This document shows, piece after piece, positions 45,534 through 60,500 of a DNA stretch of 64,000 nt (positions are counted from its first letter, which is position 1; each line of letters begins with the position of its first letter). A model generated the notes under the pieces. The model ran no database searches and was not told the origin of the DNA. It saw only the letters and a program-made list of their open reading frames with translations. Origin of the DNA: Watersipora subatra (lineage: Eukaryota; Bryozoa; Gymnolaemata; Cheilostomatida; Watersiporidae); contig NC_088714.1 of the NCBI RefSeq assembly GCF_963576615.1, positions 3,038,001 to 3,102,000 on the forward strand, read 5' to 3'. The position numbers were made by a program, and so were the translations under genes.

Positions 45534-48500
45534 CTAGACAGCTTCTTTCTTCTCTTTACGCTGACGCTTGGCATCATTGGCAGCCTGCTCATTGCGTCGT
45601 TTGGTCATTGGGTTCCTTGGGTCAACGATATCATAGCGATTCACATCAGTTACATTCGCGTCCAACACGTTACCATGGGAGTCTCCACACTCCAGTTTAT
45701 GTATCATCCTAGCACAGATGAACATTGTATTCTTTCATCAGTTGAATTTTAAAGCATTTTGCGCTTTATGTACTGCAGTGAGGATCAAGGTCATTGCAAT
45801 ATCAGTTATAAAGACAATGACATAAATTTAACAGAAACAAACAGAGCCTCATCGCTTATAAAACCACTATTTAAAATTAAATACTGTGCTTTTCATCTTG
45901 ACAAAAAAAATAGAAATTCAAGGAAATTTAGAAACAAATGAAAATAGAAGGAATTAAGGGATAAAAAAAGCTGCAGCAAAAAATACAAATGGAAATGAAA
46001 AAGGATGATGTAATGAGTGAAGAGCAAATGAAAAGGAGATAGTGTTAAGTATGATGCATCGAGAATCATGAATAATAACAGTAAGTTAGGAGAGTAAAAC
46101 AGTGAGAAATAAGAAGAGCAGATGAGAAATGAGTCATTATTACAACTCACCAGCCCTCATCGGACTCTTCCTCTCCTTCACCCAGTTGTGAAGAATTATC
46201 TTCCCTCTCTTCTTCACCGTATTGGCTGCTCAGTTGTTGTACTGTTGAAAGTTTGCTTTTGAACTTGTCTAGCATGGCCAATGTCTGGTTTTCGCGCGAG
46301 GTGCCTGTATATATAGAACAGTGTGATCTTTATGGTTGTATAGATGATAGTGTGATCTTTGTGGTTGTATAGATAACAGTGTGATCTTTATGGTTAAATA
46401 GATAGCAGTGTGATATTTATGGTTAAATAGATAGCAGTGTGATATTTATGGCTGTATACATAACAGTATGATATTTATGGTTGTATAGATAGCGGTGTGA
46501 TTCTATTAATTCTATTATGACACAGAGAATTATGATACAGAGAATTACCATGGCAAATAAAGCAATTCTATAATGATGGGAGTAGCTCTAAGAAAACAAC
46601 AGTTTGATGGCTACAAAAGTAGATCTAAGAATGCAAGAATGTGGTAATCAATACCTTTCTTTGGTAATGCTTTCTTATTTTGCTTATATATTTCGCACTC
46701 CTTCTTGAAGTCAACTACAGCCTGAGGAAGACTAGCTTCTTGTTTCTCCTCTACAACAGAACTTGTTTAGTTATTTCTCTAAAAGTGCCTAGCAGAAACT
46801 CATAAGCCAAAAATATACTGCAGATAAGGTTGACACACAATTCGTTACATTTAATGCATGCAGAGCCTACAAATGTACATGTATACAGGCTCATATTAGA
46901 CTATACAAATGTACATGTATACAGGCTCATATTAGACTATACAAATGTACATGTATACAGGCTCATATTAGACTATACAAATGTACATGTATACAGGCTT
47001 ATATTAGACTATACAAAGGTCAGACTCATGACTAGGCACATTTTTACAGAGATACGGGATGAGTACATATTAGTTGGGCAGACAACTCTATATACATACA
47101 TACATACAGGTCGAGTATAGATTATGAATGAATTGGACACACGACTGATAACAGTAATATGCAGATTTAGGATACACTACACATGAATTGAGCGCACAAT
47201 ACGGTTTCAGAAAACAACTATCTACAGCTGATGCCCTTGCAAAGTTTAAAAATCAGACTACAAGCCTTTAGTGAAGCGAAGTGTGTGTTAGGAATTTTTG
47301 TGGATTTCAAAAAGGCTTTTGATACCATCAACCATAACAATCTGACAACAAAACTTGAAATACTCGGCTTAGACACTACATCTTTTCAATGGTTCAAAAG
47401 TTATCTAACAAACCGAACACAATCAACTAAGATTCAGAATAGCATTTCTTCATTGCAAACATTACTTCATGGAGTTCCTCAAGGCTCTGTCTTAGGTCCT
47501 CCATTGTTTTTAATTTAAATAAACGATCTACCTACCTGTTTGCTACGTAATCGCTGTATACTATATGCCGGTGATGCAAATTTGTTTTATGAATCAAAAG
47601 ACCTTAATAAAATTTCCAATAATCTAAACAATGACCTTCAAAGTTTATATACTTGGTGTACCTCAAACAAATTGACTATTAACATGGACAAAACCCGAGA
47701 CGTTCTTTTGCGAAACCCCAAAATAAATTTAATTTTACTGATAAAATCCTTAACATAAACTCGCAAATTATCTCTGAATCTGACACTATTAAACTTTTAG
47801 GTATAACGTTAGACAAACACCTAAATTGGTCACTCCATATTTTCGATATTGCAAAAATTACGTCCTATTTCAGGGTTATTGTTTAGATGTTCCCGGTATC
47901 TTCCTGAATATATATTTTACTTCTGATTTCCAATTCTTATGTAAACTCAAAACTAACTTACTGTGTTGAAGTGTGGGGAACTGCTCCAGCTGTGTACTTA
48001 AATCATTTATTTCTCTTTCAAAAAGGCTATTTTGTATTATTTGTAAAAAAGATTTCCTGTATCTTAATAAAAAGCTTTTCCAAACCTTAAAATTTTTTGA
48101 CATTTTTCAGTTATATATATACCATACTTTGCTTCGTGCTTTCCTAACATTTCAAGATTATCTTTAAAACACTGCCTGTAAAAATTATGACGCAAAGTTT
48201 TATAAATTTACCCATTCCACCACCTAGCTCCGCTGCCAGTCATCAAAAAACAACATACCAAGAATCGGTGCTATGGAACCAACTACCTAAATATGTTAAA
48301 AAACATAGGAACATTTCCGAATTTAAAAATAGTCTAAGGGTTCATTTTTTGGAGCGGGAGTGAGAGTCTATTTTTTTCTGCTATCGACCAACTGAGCCTT
48401 GCCTTGACCGGTTCACCATTGCATATAGGCCTCATCATCACCTCCTTTGAGTTGTTAGATTTATTGTTTATTATTAGAAATTAATTATACACTCTTATGT

Positions 48501-51500
48501 TGACAACCATGTGATGTGTTTATTACTTCAATTTTTTGTTCTTTATTTTTCTACTGATGAAATAAACAAACAAACAAACACAGCTTCATATAGACTAGTT
48601 ATATATTTATGTTAGATCATCTCTCCTTAATTCAGCCACTGTAACAATAGACACAATGCTATAATCTGTGTCGCACAAGCAACATGATAAGAAAGTCATT
48701 TCTACCTACTGGTATTATAAGATTTCTTTTCTTTAATAGCCAGGTTTGAGTTTGCAGTAAGTCATACATGTTAATATACAAATATGGTGCAAATACAGTA
48801 ATCCCTCTCTTTCCGCGGTTAGCCGGGACCAACGACTCCCACAGTTAACCGGGACTGACGACTCCCGCGATTAGTGAAAATCCGCGAAACAGATCAAACA
48901 ACAGACTCATATTTAATAATAATCACTTTTCTTTTTTTTTAAGGTTCAATAGACAATTTTGAGTCAAGGGTCAAGGTCATTTAAGAAGCATCAAGGGTGT
49001 CACAAACACATTTCGCTTTTACTCTTTACAAGACGTAACAGGAAACAGCGAACCGCAACGACTGCTAGCACAATTGTGCTCTCGGAGGAATCTGACTGTG
49101 CCGGAGTATAAAAGATTTAAGTATTTTACGCATTTCATTTTCTTTATTTTTCATTACAATACATTTTTGTTTTTAATGAATACTTTTTTAAACCTTCAAA
49201 GTACTGAAGCCATGAAAGATGCCTCGTGAAGTAGCGAGGGTTTACTGTACATAGAGTGACAGAGATAAACTAGTAGAACCAAGAATAATATCAGAGCGAT
49301 TGCATCACATCATTACACCGATAACTGAGAGAAATATCAATCCATAAGTTAGACATGACAGCTATTGACAGGTGATAACAAGTGTCATAGGTAGTACTGA
49401 TGATCAGGTAGTACCAGATGAAATAATGTCAGCAACACCTGCAATCTGATAACCATAAATGAGCCATTAATTTTCTATTGACAAATGTTTCTATCACACA
49501 CTTTGGTGGTTTTGCAATGTAGATACTCACCTGCAACCTCAGCACTTGTATTCTTGGATTCCTTCAACTGTTTCTTGAGATTCCTAGTTTCTTTTCTCAA
49601 TTCTTCTCTGATATATAATAGATATATAATAAATATATAATATATGAGTAAGCGTATGAGGAGAAGAGAAAGAGCCAGTAGCAAACTGAGACATTTACAA
49701 CAGGCAAAAGCAAACGATGAGGCATATTGAATATTAGAAAGAGCTAATCTGTCTGATATGATGAGTCTAATGTGTTGGTTGGCGCAACAAATACCTCAAT
49801 ATTATTGCTTGTTCATTCAAGTTTGCACCTCCTAAACTCTCTGTGATGCCTGATTCAGACCAATGTCGTTCATATGGCGCGTAAGGTGCTGCGCCCTGCT
49901 ATGCAAGCTTATGCAGGTGTGTGATTGATGTGAACTGCGATAGGTATGAAATCGCAAGATGACGCAACTAAACTCTGCACGCAATCCACAAAAGCATTGT
50001 CCTGTGCAGTAGTGCAAGGGCGCGGCACTTCACATGCCATACATATGACATCGGTCTGAACCAGGCATTGTGTTGTATTCCCATTATAGCCCTTCACTAC
50101 TATGGGTCATATATTTAACTAGAGAACAGCTCTTGAGAGTTTTCACCTTTAGTATTTGTAACAATACAATAGCAATCTTAGCGGTGTGCTGAACATCCTG
50201 TTTCTATCTTGTCTAAACACTGAGTAATACACATACATGTATAAAATGTTGACAAATCAGATTAGGCCATCAGAACACCTCAGCACCTAGAACAGACTCG
50301 CGCATGGCCAGAGGTTTCTAACTAAGTAAAACGGGTGCTACTAACAAACCCAAACTTGAGTACTATACCATGACTCACAGTCTAGATGACTGTGCGCCAG
50401 TTTCCTTCTCTGACTCCACTGACTGCTTCCCTTTAGTCGTGTTGAACTCCTCAAGTTTCTTCTTAACATTGGCCATTTCCTCCGAGCTAGATTTCGTAAT
50501 GACTGCGGGCACCTCCAGATCTCCCTCAAGAGTGCTCAATTTCGGATCATCAGCCAATTCATGGGCGCTTTTTCCCTTTGTCCTCATACTCTGCAGGTGA
50601 ACCAGAAACTCTGAGCACTGCATGTTTTTATTTGACAAAAATACTAACTCTTTAAGTGCATGCTGCCCGCCCTGTAACTGTGACTTCCCTTTCTATTACC
50701 GGCATATGCTGGCTGCATAAGTGTACATCGAATTATCACTAAGCATCGGGCATAAAACTCGTCAATCCTTGAATCCTGCAATAAAAATCTATTAAAAAAA
50801 CTACCTTAGGTTCCATTATCATAGTATTTAATGTTTATAGTCCAGCATAATGCCCTAATATTAAAAATACATCAAATGTCAAAAATGGTAAAGCGCTATC
50901 AGCAGCAGAATTATTAGTTACTCGTAGTGAATGTTCTAAATGATTGGTTAAAATGCCATGAAATATAGGGCTGCTAGCCGAATCCCGACGTTGCACGGGT
51001 ATTAAAAAACAGTGGCAGATAATGTAGTAGCCTGCCACTTGCCATTAGCCTGGCACATCGCCCATGGTTAATTAGAGTAAGCTAATATTGTATTGTTAAA
51101 CTTATTAGTAGGAGCTGTGAGAGCAAGCTTTAGTGACGTTTAGTACAAGCTTTACTGATGTTGCGTAACATAACGTGCTCTGAGTATTTTAACTCAGATA
51201 ACGACTCATATCGCCCGATGAATCCATTGCATCTCGCGTAGCCTAATTGGTTAGGTTATTGCCTGGTGAACGGGAGGTTCCGAGATCAAATATTCTGCAA
51301 TAAGGAGTTGTAATTGCTAGATACTAATTGCTATAGCTGGACGAACGAAATGGATGGAATGGACGGACGGAATGATGAACATTGAGGTTTACATAGATAA
51401 ATAGTTCCGAGCTTGTAGGAATATAACATTTTGATGAAGAATAACCAAGTTCAACAAAAGCCTTGGTTTTCACTCAAGTCTTTGTTAAGTCGATATTGTT

Positions 51501-54500
51501 ATATTTTTTTCATTTTTAATAAGTGTACAGAGACTTATCTAATCGTTGTATAAATATGCTTGTAGGATAATCATTCTCCTTGTTATTACTTTCATCAAAG
51601 ACTAATACAATGGTGTTTTAACAACTTAAAACTGAGTTCAATATAGATGAGACACGTTTGCTTACAATCATATCAATATGTAGTCAGATGTTCAAATGAT
51701 AACCTAACCACTGAATTACAAGCGATGGTTTGATATGATCTGGTACGATCGATTGAGTAGTATATAAAAAACTATAAAAAACATGCTAACCAATGATGCA
51801 GTTGTATTTAGAAGGCATGCCACACAGAACTGAAGTCTGAGCTAAGAATAGCATTCCTACCTGCTAGGGCTGATAAGGATAGCATACCTACCTGCTAGGG
51901 CTAATAAGGATAGCATACCTACCTGCTAGGGCTGATAAGAATAGCATACCTACCTGCTAGGGCTGATAAGGATAGCATACCTACCTGCTAGGGCTGATAA
52001 GGATAGCATACCTACCTGCTAGGACTGATAAGGATAGCATACTAACCTGTCAGGGCTGATAAGAATAGCATACCTACCTGCTAGGACTGATAAGGATAGC
52101 ATACTGACCTGTCAGGGCTGATAAGAATAGCATACCTACCTGCTAGGGATGATAAGGATAGCATACTGACCTGCCAGGGCTGATAAATATTAAAAGGTGG
52201 AAACAAACCTCTACAACCTCCTTCGTTTCTTCTTCATCTTCTTCAGCCTCAGCCCCAAATGATAGCAATTTAAAATCCCTAAAAGGAGAAGAAGAGATGC
52301 ATGCAACAGTTGCTATGAAATAAATAAACATTTTAGTCAAAAACTGCAGAACTTCGAGTTAAGCTCTTTTTATAAATAACATAATAAAATAGCCATGAAT
52401 CATATAAATTAATTGATATTAAAGTCGTTAAACAAAAAAGCAAAAATGCAACTTCTCATGACAGAGAAAATTAATTAAAAGATAAGAGTTTTCTTTCTAC
52501 AAAAAGAGAGCAGCTAACTCCATACAGCATAGGCAGAACTCATACTTTTTGCCTTTAGCCTTGGATTTCTTTTTCTTAGAATCTTCCTTCTTTCTTTCAT
52601 CTTCTATGGTTTGCCTTGGTGTGATGTCATCAAAGGGGTTTCGCAAAACCTACACAAAAACATTTGATCCTTGTGACAATAGTTAGTATTTTACTTTTTA
52701 TTATCATTGCCTTGATCAAGCAGCAAGCTTTTAGAAGCAATTCAAATTTATTTGTATAGTTACATGAAATTATATTATTAGCAATTCCTTTTATTCAGTT
52801 CTTGTCCCACCATTAACCGTGCTCTAGTACTAGCAGATGTCACCGAACTAAAATAACTGCAACTTGAAGCATTGTCTATATATAGTTGCTGTCTCAGGCT
52901 GTTTGACAGGGAAAAGTAAAATAAATGCATGAAATGAATAAAAAACTAAAACTTTGTTACTATTTCAGCAAGTCTGGACTTTACTGACACGCGTGTCCGT
53001 GAGTACCTCAAAGATCACAGAGAATTTACAGAGAATTGTGCACAGACAATGGCTCTGTGATTTTGGCTGGCCATGTCTGAGTCTAGTGGCAAAGGACCCT
53101 CAACAACTAGAGACATGTTCAGTTGTAGAGGGCCAATTAAAGTTAGATGTCATTCCTGTCACTACTAGTGGCGTTGTTTGAGAATTGAACCCCAACAGGT
53201 TGTTTGAAGGTGAGGCATTCTAGGCCAATAAGCCACGGCTTAATGGTGGCTAATAAATATTCTGGAGTTGATTTTAAATCTTCTCATCTTTGAAAATAGC
53301 CATCAGCTGCTCACCCAAAACATTTTTTGTAATCCTCTTTAGTTGATTCTAGACGGTACCATGACTCGTCAATTACAAATAAAAAAATGTATGAATTTGG
53401 GCTATGAAACATCCTCTGCTTTAGCGATCTGCACATAATTCCCAGTTGACAATTTTCAACCAAATATGGAAAACAATTAAAATATGAAGAGAATTCCCCA
53501 CAAAAATCAATGCGGCAAGGCAATTATAAAAGTTGTCCTCTCTCTCTTAACACAAGTTCATTGAAAATATTTGTACCGGCGGAGAAAGCCTGAAGAAATA
53601 ACTTGGATAAAATATAATTATACAGAATATTCAGTTTTATGGCTATATAAAAATTAGAATGAATAAAAGTTAATCACCTCCGTTTTCTTGATCTTAGGAG
53701 GGTCTAGAGGCCTGTCATCACCATCCGTGTGCAAGTCATTCATCTTTATAGCATTGTAAATAGTCTCGCCAGCTATCTATAAAACAGAAACTATAAGCGT
53801 ACAATTTGCGGAAGGTGTACACTATGTTCCTGCGTAACATACGCTGTCTAAATACTAATCATACAAGCTTGTCTTTTCTGTACATAACAGAGTCTTCTGT
53901 TTATTACGAACGAGAATCTTAAAACTGTAGGTACAGCCTTGCTAAAGAAAGAGACTAGAGACATAGTCTTGAGGTCGAGGTTGTTTTACTGTGATAGAAT
54001 AAGTCCTATGTAATTGTCAGCGTTGTAACATGGGATTAGACTGTGTCACACGACTTTACAACAACGATGATCTGTCAGCATTCACTATTGACTGATTGAA
54101 CCAAGGATCAGAGTCTTGCTAAACTTATGATGAGATTCTACTATGCCTCAAGAAGGTCGAAAACAACACAGCGGGTTAATTCAATTTTTTTATAGTAAAA
54201 ACAGAAAAGTTCATCTATAATTTTCACAAGGAAAGACTGGTGAGTAAGATGTAAAGATACAACTTTCACTCTACTCCTCGATAATTATAACATCAGTGGA
54301 ACAATAACAGCTACACACAGAGTTAGCTTGAAAGCAAACTTACATTATTGAAGCAACATTTACATTACAAATGAAAATAATATCAATATAAATCTAAGAT
54401 TTAAAGCTTTTATTTGATGTAATTTTTATCTTAGTAGACCTACTCAGTAGAGATAATAGTTTGAGTGAGACCCTTGCTTGGAACACTCAGACTTAAGTAA

Positions 54501-57500
54501 AAGTACGATTATGATGTCGATAGTTGCATATAGGTAAAGAGACTGACGGAGTCGAGACACAGCCATGTAACTTGAATGCAATAGCGGGTATAAATAATAA
54601 GAGAAATAGGAGGCTGCTCAACTAGTGACATCATTTTGGCATGTAGTTTTCTTCTTAGCGTTTTAACCGCATCAATTTTTGTCGATTTTAATCTTGAAAC
54701 ATCCTGGCAGTCAGAGCACCTCAAACATCAAAAACAATTGCCATTGATAAAAAAATATCGATACTTTCTGATAAAACCTACTAAAAGTTTGTGCTAGTTC
54801 ATCATGAAACACTACAAGTTTAAAGAATACAAGCAGGCTTGGGGCCACTAGCAGTGCAGACTGCACTAGTGCACTGCACTAGTGCAGTGCATAGTGCAGT
54901 GCAATTTAAAAATAGAAATGTCTAGTGCAATGCTAGTGCAAATTTGACATGAGTCCCTGGGTGCACTAGTGCAAGTGCAGTGCTTAGTGTGACATGGTAT
55001 GTACTAGTGCAGTGCCTAGTGCGGATTAGAAAATTCCCATAAACGCACTAGTGCAAGTGCAGTGCACAGTGCAACATAAAATGCTCTAGTGCGGATTGGA
55101 AACTTTTTCATAAATGCACTAGTGCAAGTGCAGTGCCTAGTGCGACATAGTATGCACTAGTCTAAACTAGATCTAAACTGACTGACGCCAACTTTGAAAG
55201 GCTAATGTTCCTTCGGTCTAATAAACATCTTCTCTGAACAATATTGCTTATCAATTTTGCCATCAATATGACTTACTGTTTACATGATACTGGTTTATCC
55301 AAGGGTAGATTTTCTTGTTGTACATAGTACATTTATGTAATAAGAAGTGAATTCTTCCGTTCCATGCTTGCTTAGTATATTTAATTATTGTAATTGTAAT
55401 ACATTGCACTATTTGATATCTGTTGTCATCTGCACTATTTAATATTGAGCATTATTGTAGGTCTATGGTTTGTTTGAAATTTTAGGTGAGGCTAGTTTCT
55501 TTGACAATACATGGCTGACATCCTTTGCTCGGCTATAATTGTACTATTGCAGTGGATAGCAGTAGATATCTGTTGATTAGCAAGCAATTCTTGCAGCTGC
55601 TATAGCAAAAAAGCTCATTGGTCTAGTGCCTAGTGAAGTTTAATAGTGAAGTGCCTAGTGCATTTATGATTTTACACTGCACTAGTGCTAGTGCAGTGTC
55701 TAGTGCACAAGAATTTTTGCTATTGCAGTGCCTAGTGCATTTTATATTATTACTATGCCATGCACTAGTGCTAGTGTAGTGCCTAGTGCACAAGAATTTC
55801 TGCTAGTGCAGTGCCTAGTGCATTTTATATTATTACTATACCATGCACTAGTGCTAGTGCAGTGCCTAGTGCACCTTACTGTCGTCTAGCTAGCAAATAG
55901 TGCAGTGCGCTCAATACTCACTAGTGGCCCCAAGCCTGCGTACAAGTTTTCCTTGCAAGCCACGGTCAAGACTGTGCACAAGCCAAGGACATATAGAAAA
56001 GACATGTTCTAGTAGACTACAACACAGAATTGATTTACCTTCCCAAATATTGTATGCTTGCCTTGCAGCTCTTGAGTTGGTCCAAGGGTGATGAAGAATT
56101 GACTGCCATTGTCATCTTTGCCAGCGTTTGCCATGGCAACCAGACCACGACGAACGAACCTGAGGCGGGTGTGTATCTCATCCTATCACATACAATAAGT
56201 TGCAGAAGACATGATTGCATATTGTGTGTAACTAGTTGTTTGATAACAGCCAACTGGCAGAACACAAATGCCAAGAGCAACAAATCTTTATAACTAGTGT
56301 GAAGATGAGAGTGAAGATGAAAGGAAGAACTAGACTCCTTACTGCAGGGCTCGATAAACTCACATAAAATGATAAGCGTGGAGTTATACCCTTATGGCAG
56401 CAAACAGTACTTGCATTACCATCTCGTTTGAGTATGTTTAGTACGGTTCAGTTGAAGAGAAAATGCAACAACTTAAAGCAGAAATTGAAAACTTTCAAAA
56501 ACGGCACATATTAGTTGTCTGCAGAAATTACCACATGAGCAGCATTCAAAGCAGCAGTTGACCACCTACCCTAAAGGGTTTCCCATAAATGGATTCCCCT
56601 CCATTACCAGTTCCAGTAGGATCACCACCTTGGGCTATGAAATCTTTGATAACTCTATGAAATATGGTTCCGTTGTAGTAATTTTCCAAACACAGCTGTA
56701 TAAAGTTTCTGCATGCTTTAGGAGCCTCCTTGGACCACAGCTCTATATCAATATCTCCAACAGATGTGCTCAACAATACCTACAACACAATTGGTGATAA
56801 TAAAGTCTCTGTCATATCTTATGAATAAGTAATGCTTATAGACAATTGCAAAAGAAATATTTCTATCACAGAATATTTAAAAATATATAATTTACCACAT
56901 ATTGATTTGTTAATGATGACTAATTATCATAAAGCTACTATGGAAAATGACAACAATTGCCCAAGTCATTTGTGTTTATTTTATTTAGTCAATAAGGCTT
57001 CAATATAATAAACATATATATAATATAAGTTGTAATATAATAACAAGATTTGTCATGCTGAACCAAATCTGCGCTATACCTCTGGCTATACAAGCAGGAA
57101 GGACTAAGTTAAGGACTAGATCCTTCGTACACTGAGTAACTGCTGTCAGATTTCTACTGCGGGCATATACTGTGCACTGGTCAATTTCAAGTGCTCCATT
57201 TAGGTTTAAATACAACATAAAAATGTAGATAATCTAAGTTATTCTTGTAATGATTACTATGCTTTATGTAGCTGGCTACTAACGCAGGCACTACTTAAGC
57301 TCTTGTAGGAGTTGTCTCACTAGTAGATAATGCTTTCATAGATATCAGAAGAAGATAACTCTAGGTTCTTTTCCACAAGCGCTTAGGCTTAGCACTATCT
57401 AGACTGTTTATAACAAAAGATTCAGTAGAAATCCATGAAGCTCAAGTTTGTCAAGTTGACTAACTTTCCGTTGAATTAATAATTTAGTTTGCAACCACAA

Positions 57501-60500
57501 CTTAGATTCACACTACTTGAATGGTGTGTGCAGCCTTTATGTTAGAACAGGTAGCGGCGTGAACAGTATTATTCAATACCCTCAGCTATGACTCTATGAC
57601 AGAAAGATTTCCAAGCATATTTAGGGTATGATATTTATGACATCTATGTGAATATCAATTTGACAGATAAACTAAAGTATGGATAGTGTTCAGCCTTTAC
57701 ACTTTGTTTATATAATTAGTTTAGTTTCAATAAACTGTGAAATAAAAAAACTAACTTTTACCTCTATATACATTTTTAAATGTTTGCAATGTCTAAATTC
57801 AATTTTAAATTAGCAAATATAACATAACTCCACTTAGAGAAATGCCCTTTTACACAATCAATGTGTATTTTTGTTGAACATGTCAAGAAAGTCTGACCAA
57901 GCCAATGATCACTGTTTGCAGGACAGATGCACATCTGTACTGCACTATGTAAAGACAGCATTGTTCAATATTCCCAGCTTTAAGTCTAACTTTTTACTGG
58001 AGTTTGTATGAGCAATCCCTCGCGGAGCGAGTTGATGCTTGCTTAGCTTACAGCAAGTAGAGGCTGTGCGTGTTTTTAAGAGCATTGTTGCACAAACAAT
58101 GTCTCTGTGATCTTGCCTGAACACGTCTGTGTCCAGTGACAAAAGAACCTCAACAACTGGAGACATCCCCAGTTGCAGAGATCAATTTACAGTTAGATGT
58201 CATTTCTGTCATCATCAGTGACCGTTTTTGAGGATTGAACCCCGACCTGTTATTTGAAGGTCAGGCATTCTAGGCTAGGAGTATAGTATGCATACTGATG
58301 ACAAGCAGCTTTATTCATCCCCTCATGCCATACCAAGATGAAGTAAATTCACATCCTGAGGTACAACAGTAAACAATATTTTTAATCAATTGAATTATAC
58401 ATTTTGATGCAGTTGTAGCCAAAAGGACATGAGATACAGAGAAAAAAGGCATGTCATGAAATGAAACCCGTTTATAGTTTTTTGGTATTATGTAATCAGC
58501 TGGGTTATCTATAGATAATTTGAGTTGCACCTTAACCTGAGTCAAATGAGGATACAAATAACCTTATTTCTACCTACACCATCTCTGTATTAAATGTAAC
58601 AACAATATTGATCACGAGTGTGTAGCAAGTGTGTACTGATGATGCAGATTCATTACAGAACAGACTGTAAACATGAAAAATTAAAATAGCGCTTGTTCAT
58701 GTTAGTTATGCTAATCTAATGTTCTTAAAAAATATGGTTGTAAACTTCACATTTTCCACCTTTCACTTTTTAAATAAATTAGATTACATGTAATGTGAAG
58801 CATCATTACATTGATCTACTGTCAATAGCTGTAATTAAGATATGGACGTGGGTGGTATAAAGTATAAAAAGATCAAATATTGAGTTAGTAAGAAATTAAA
58901 TGTTAAATATTCAGTTAGGTGTTAGTTTCACACCAGTAGAGTAGAGCCAGAATCAGCATGACCAGGGTCATTGTCAGATTAGGTTAAGGGAATATGAATG
59001 CTGTGCCTACAAGAGTTTCTTATAATTTGATAGTTAATCATTGTGGATTTATCAGAGGTTTCTTCTTCATAATTGCACAATAATCTTGCCAATTAAGTTT
59101 TCATTGCACCAGCCACAACCTAATGTCTGACAAGTGCTACCAGGTTCAACTGATTCAAACTGACTACAGCTGACTTTTGTCTGGCTTTAACCAACTTAAC
59201 CAAGTTTTATGGTAGTTTGATTTTATTTCTCCAAATGCTGCATAACAGAAAACTAGATGTTATTGAAAAATTAGCAAGCAACAAAATATGAGCAAAACAG
59301 CAAAAAAACCATAACGTGCCTTGTTTGTATAGAAGCTTAAATGCTGACACTAAGCAGACCTGCCAACCCAAGGGTGGGGCAATGCGTGAGATTTGGTTTT
59401 GGGGCAATTGATGTATCAATGATAGTATATATAAAATTGTGGAAATTGGGGCAAAAATCTCACGCATTTTCATTTTTTCTTTGAGGTGATTGCGTGAGTC
59501 TCACGCCCAATGCGTGAGAGTTGGCAGGTATATATATATATATATATATATATATTCGAATCTGTCCAATACGCCCGAGGGCATTATATGAACATAAAAT
59601 TTGAGATAAAATGATTGATAAGAACGCTAAAACCTAATTTGTTGCAATACCAAGATCGTATTAAAAACTGAGGGAGTCATCAACGCCCTGACCCACAACA
59701 TTCGGTGCCATTCTATTATAAAAAGAGTGCTTATATTGGTCTATCCTAAAATGTGGGTGGACTACTCCATGACGGGTTTGGTGGGATGGGTTAAAAGAGA
59801 TATAGTTATTGAGGTCTAGATCGTATAGACCAAACACAATTCTTTTTAAAAATTTCAAATCCAAATCTTCTCTTCTATCTTTTAGTTCTTGGATGTTATT
59901 TACACGCATGCACTCTGTGACACTATCCATAGGCCCGAGTCTGAAAATCCATCGAACCCCCCGTCTTTGAATTGTTTCTAATTTGTCAGTTAAGCCTTTT
60001 GCGTGCGGTGACCATACCTGACAGGCATATTCGAGTAATGGTCGAACAATTGTGTTATAGGCGACAATTTTTGTTGATATGCTTGCATTAAAAAGGCAGC
60101 GTCGGATAAGTCCGAGTGCCTTATTACTTTTCTTAGTAATGTTTAAAATATGCTCGTGCCACTTGATGTCGCTTTGTATGAAAACCCCCAAATATTTCAG
60201 ACCATTCGCCTGTGGTATAAAAATTCCGTTCATAAAAAGTTTAAAATCTGGTGTCGACCTGCCCACCTGCATGTGGATACACTTTTCTGGATTAAATGTC
60301 ATGCCCCACTGTGTGGCCCAATGCTGTAATGCTGTAACGTTAGTCTGCAAAGCCAGCTGGCTGGTGTTTGTCAAATCCATGCACAGCAGAGTATCATCGG
60401 CATACAGTCGACAGTCAGCGTCTTTCACACAGCGGTATGACACTAAGGTATACTGCAAACAAAAAACCGTGCTATATCTACTGCAATAGAAGTTGAGGCG

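Noticed and set aside
46830-47120. 96-codon ORF with repeated [11 protein letters not shown]
   Set aside because: Produced by the 36-bp minisatellite in a CWC27 intron, antisense to the gene.
51235-51295. Functional tRNA gene
   Set aside because: A- and B-box-like motifs are present, but the acceptor stem and arms do not pair well and it lies within a Helitron-like repeat.
54838-55925. Tandem satellite of CTAGTGC units
   Set aside because: The motif spacing is irregular and limited to the two sides of a terminal-repeat element; better explained as subterminal repeats of a hAT-like transposon.
60079-60489. 136-codon plus-strand ORF
   Set aside because: Antisense shadow of the LINE reverse transcriptase frame at 60458-59661.
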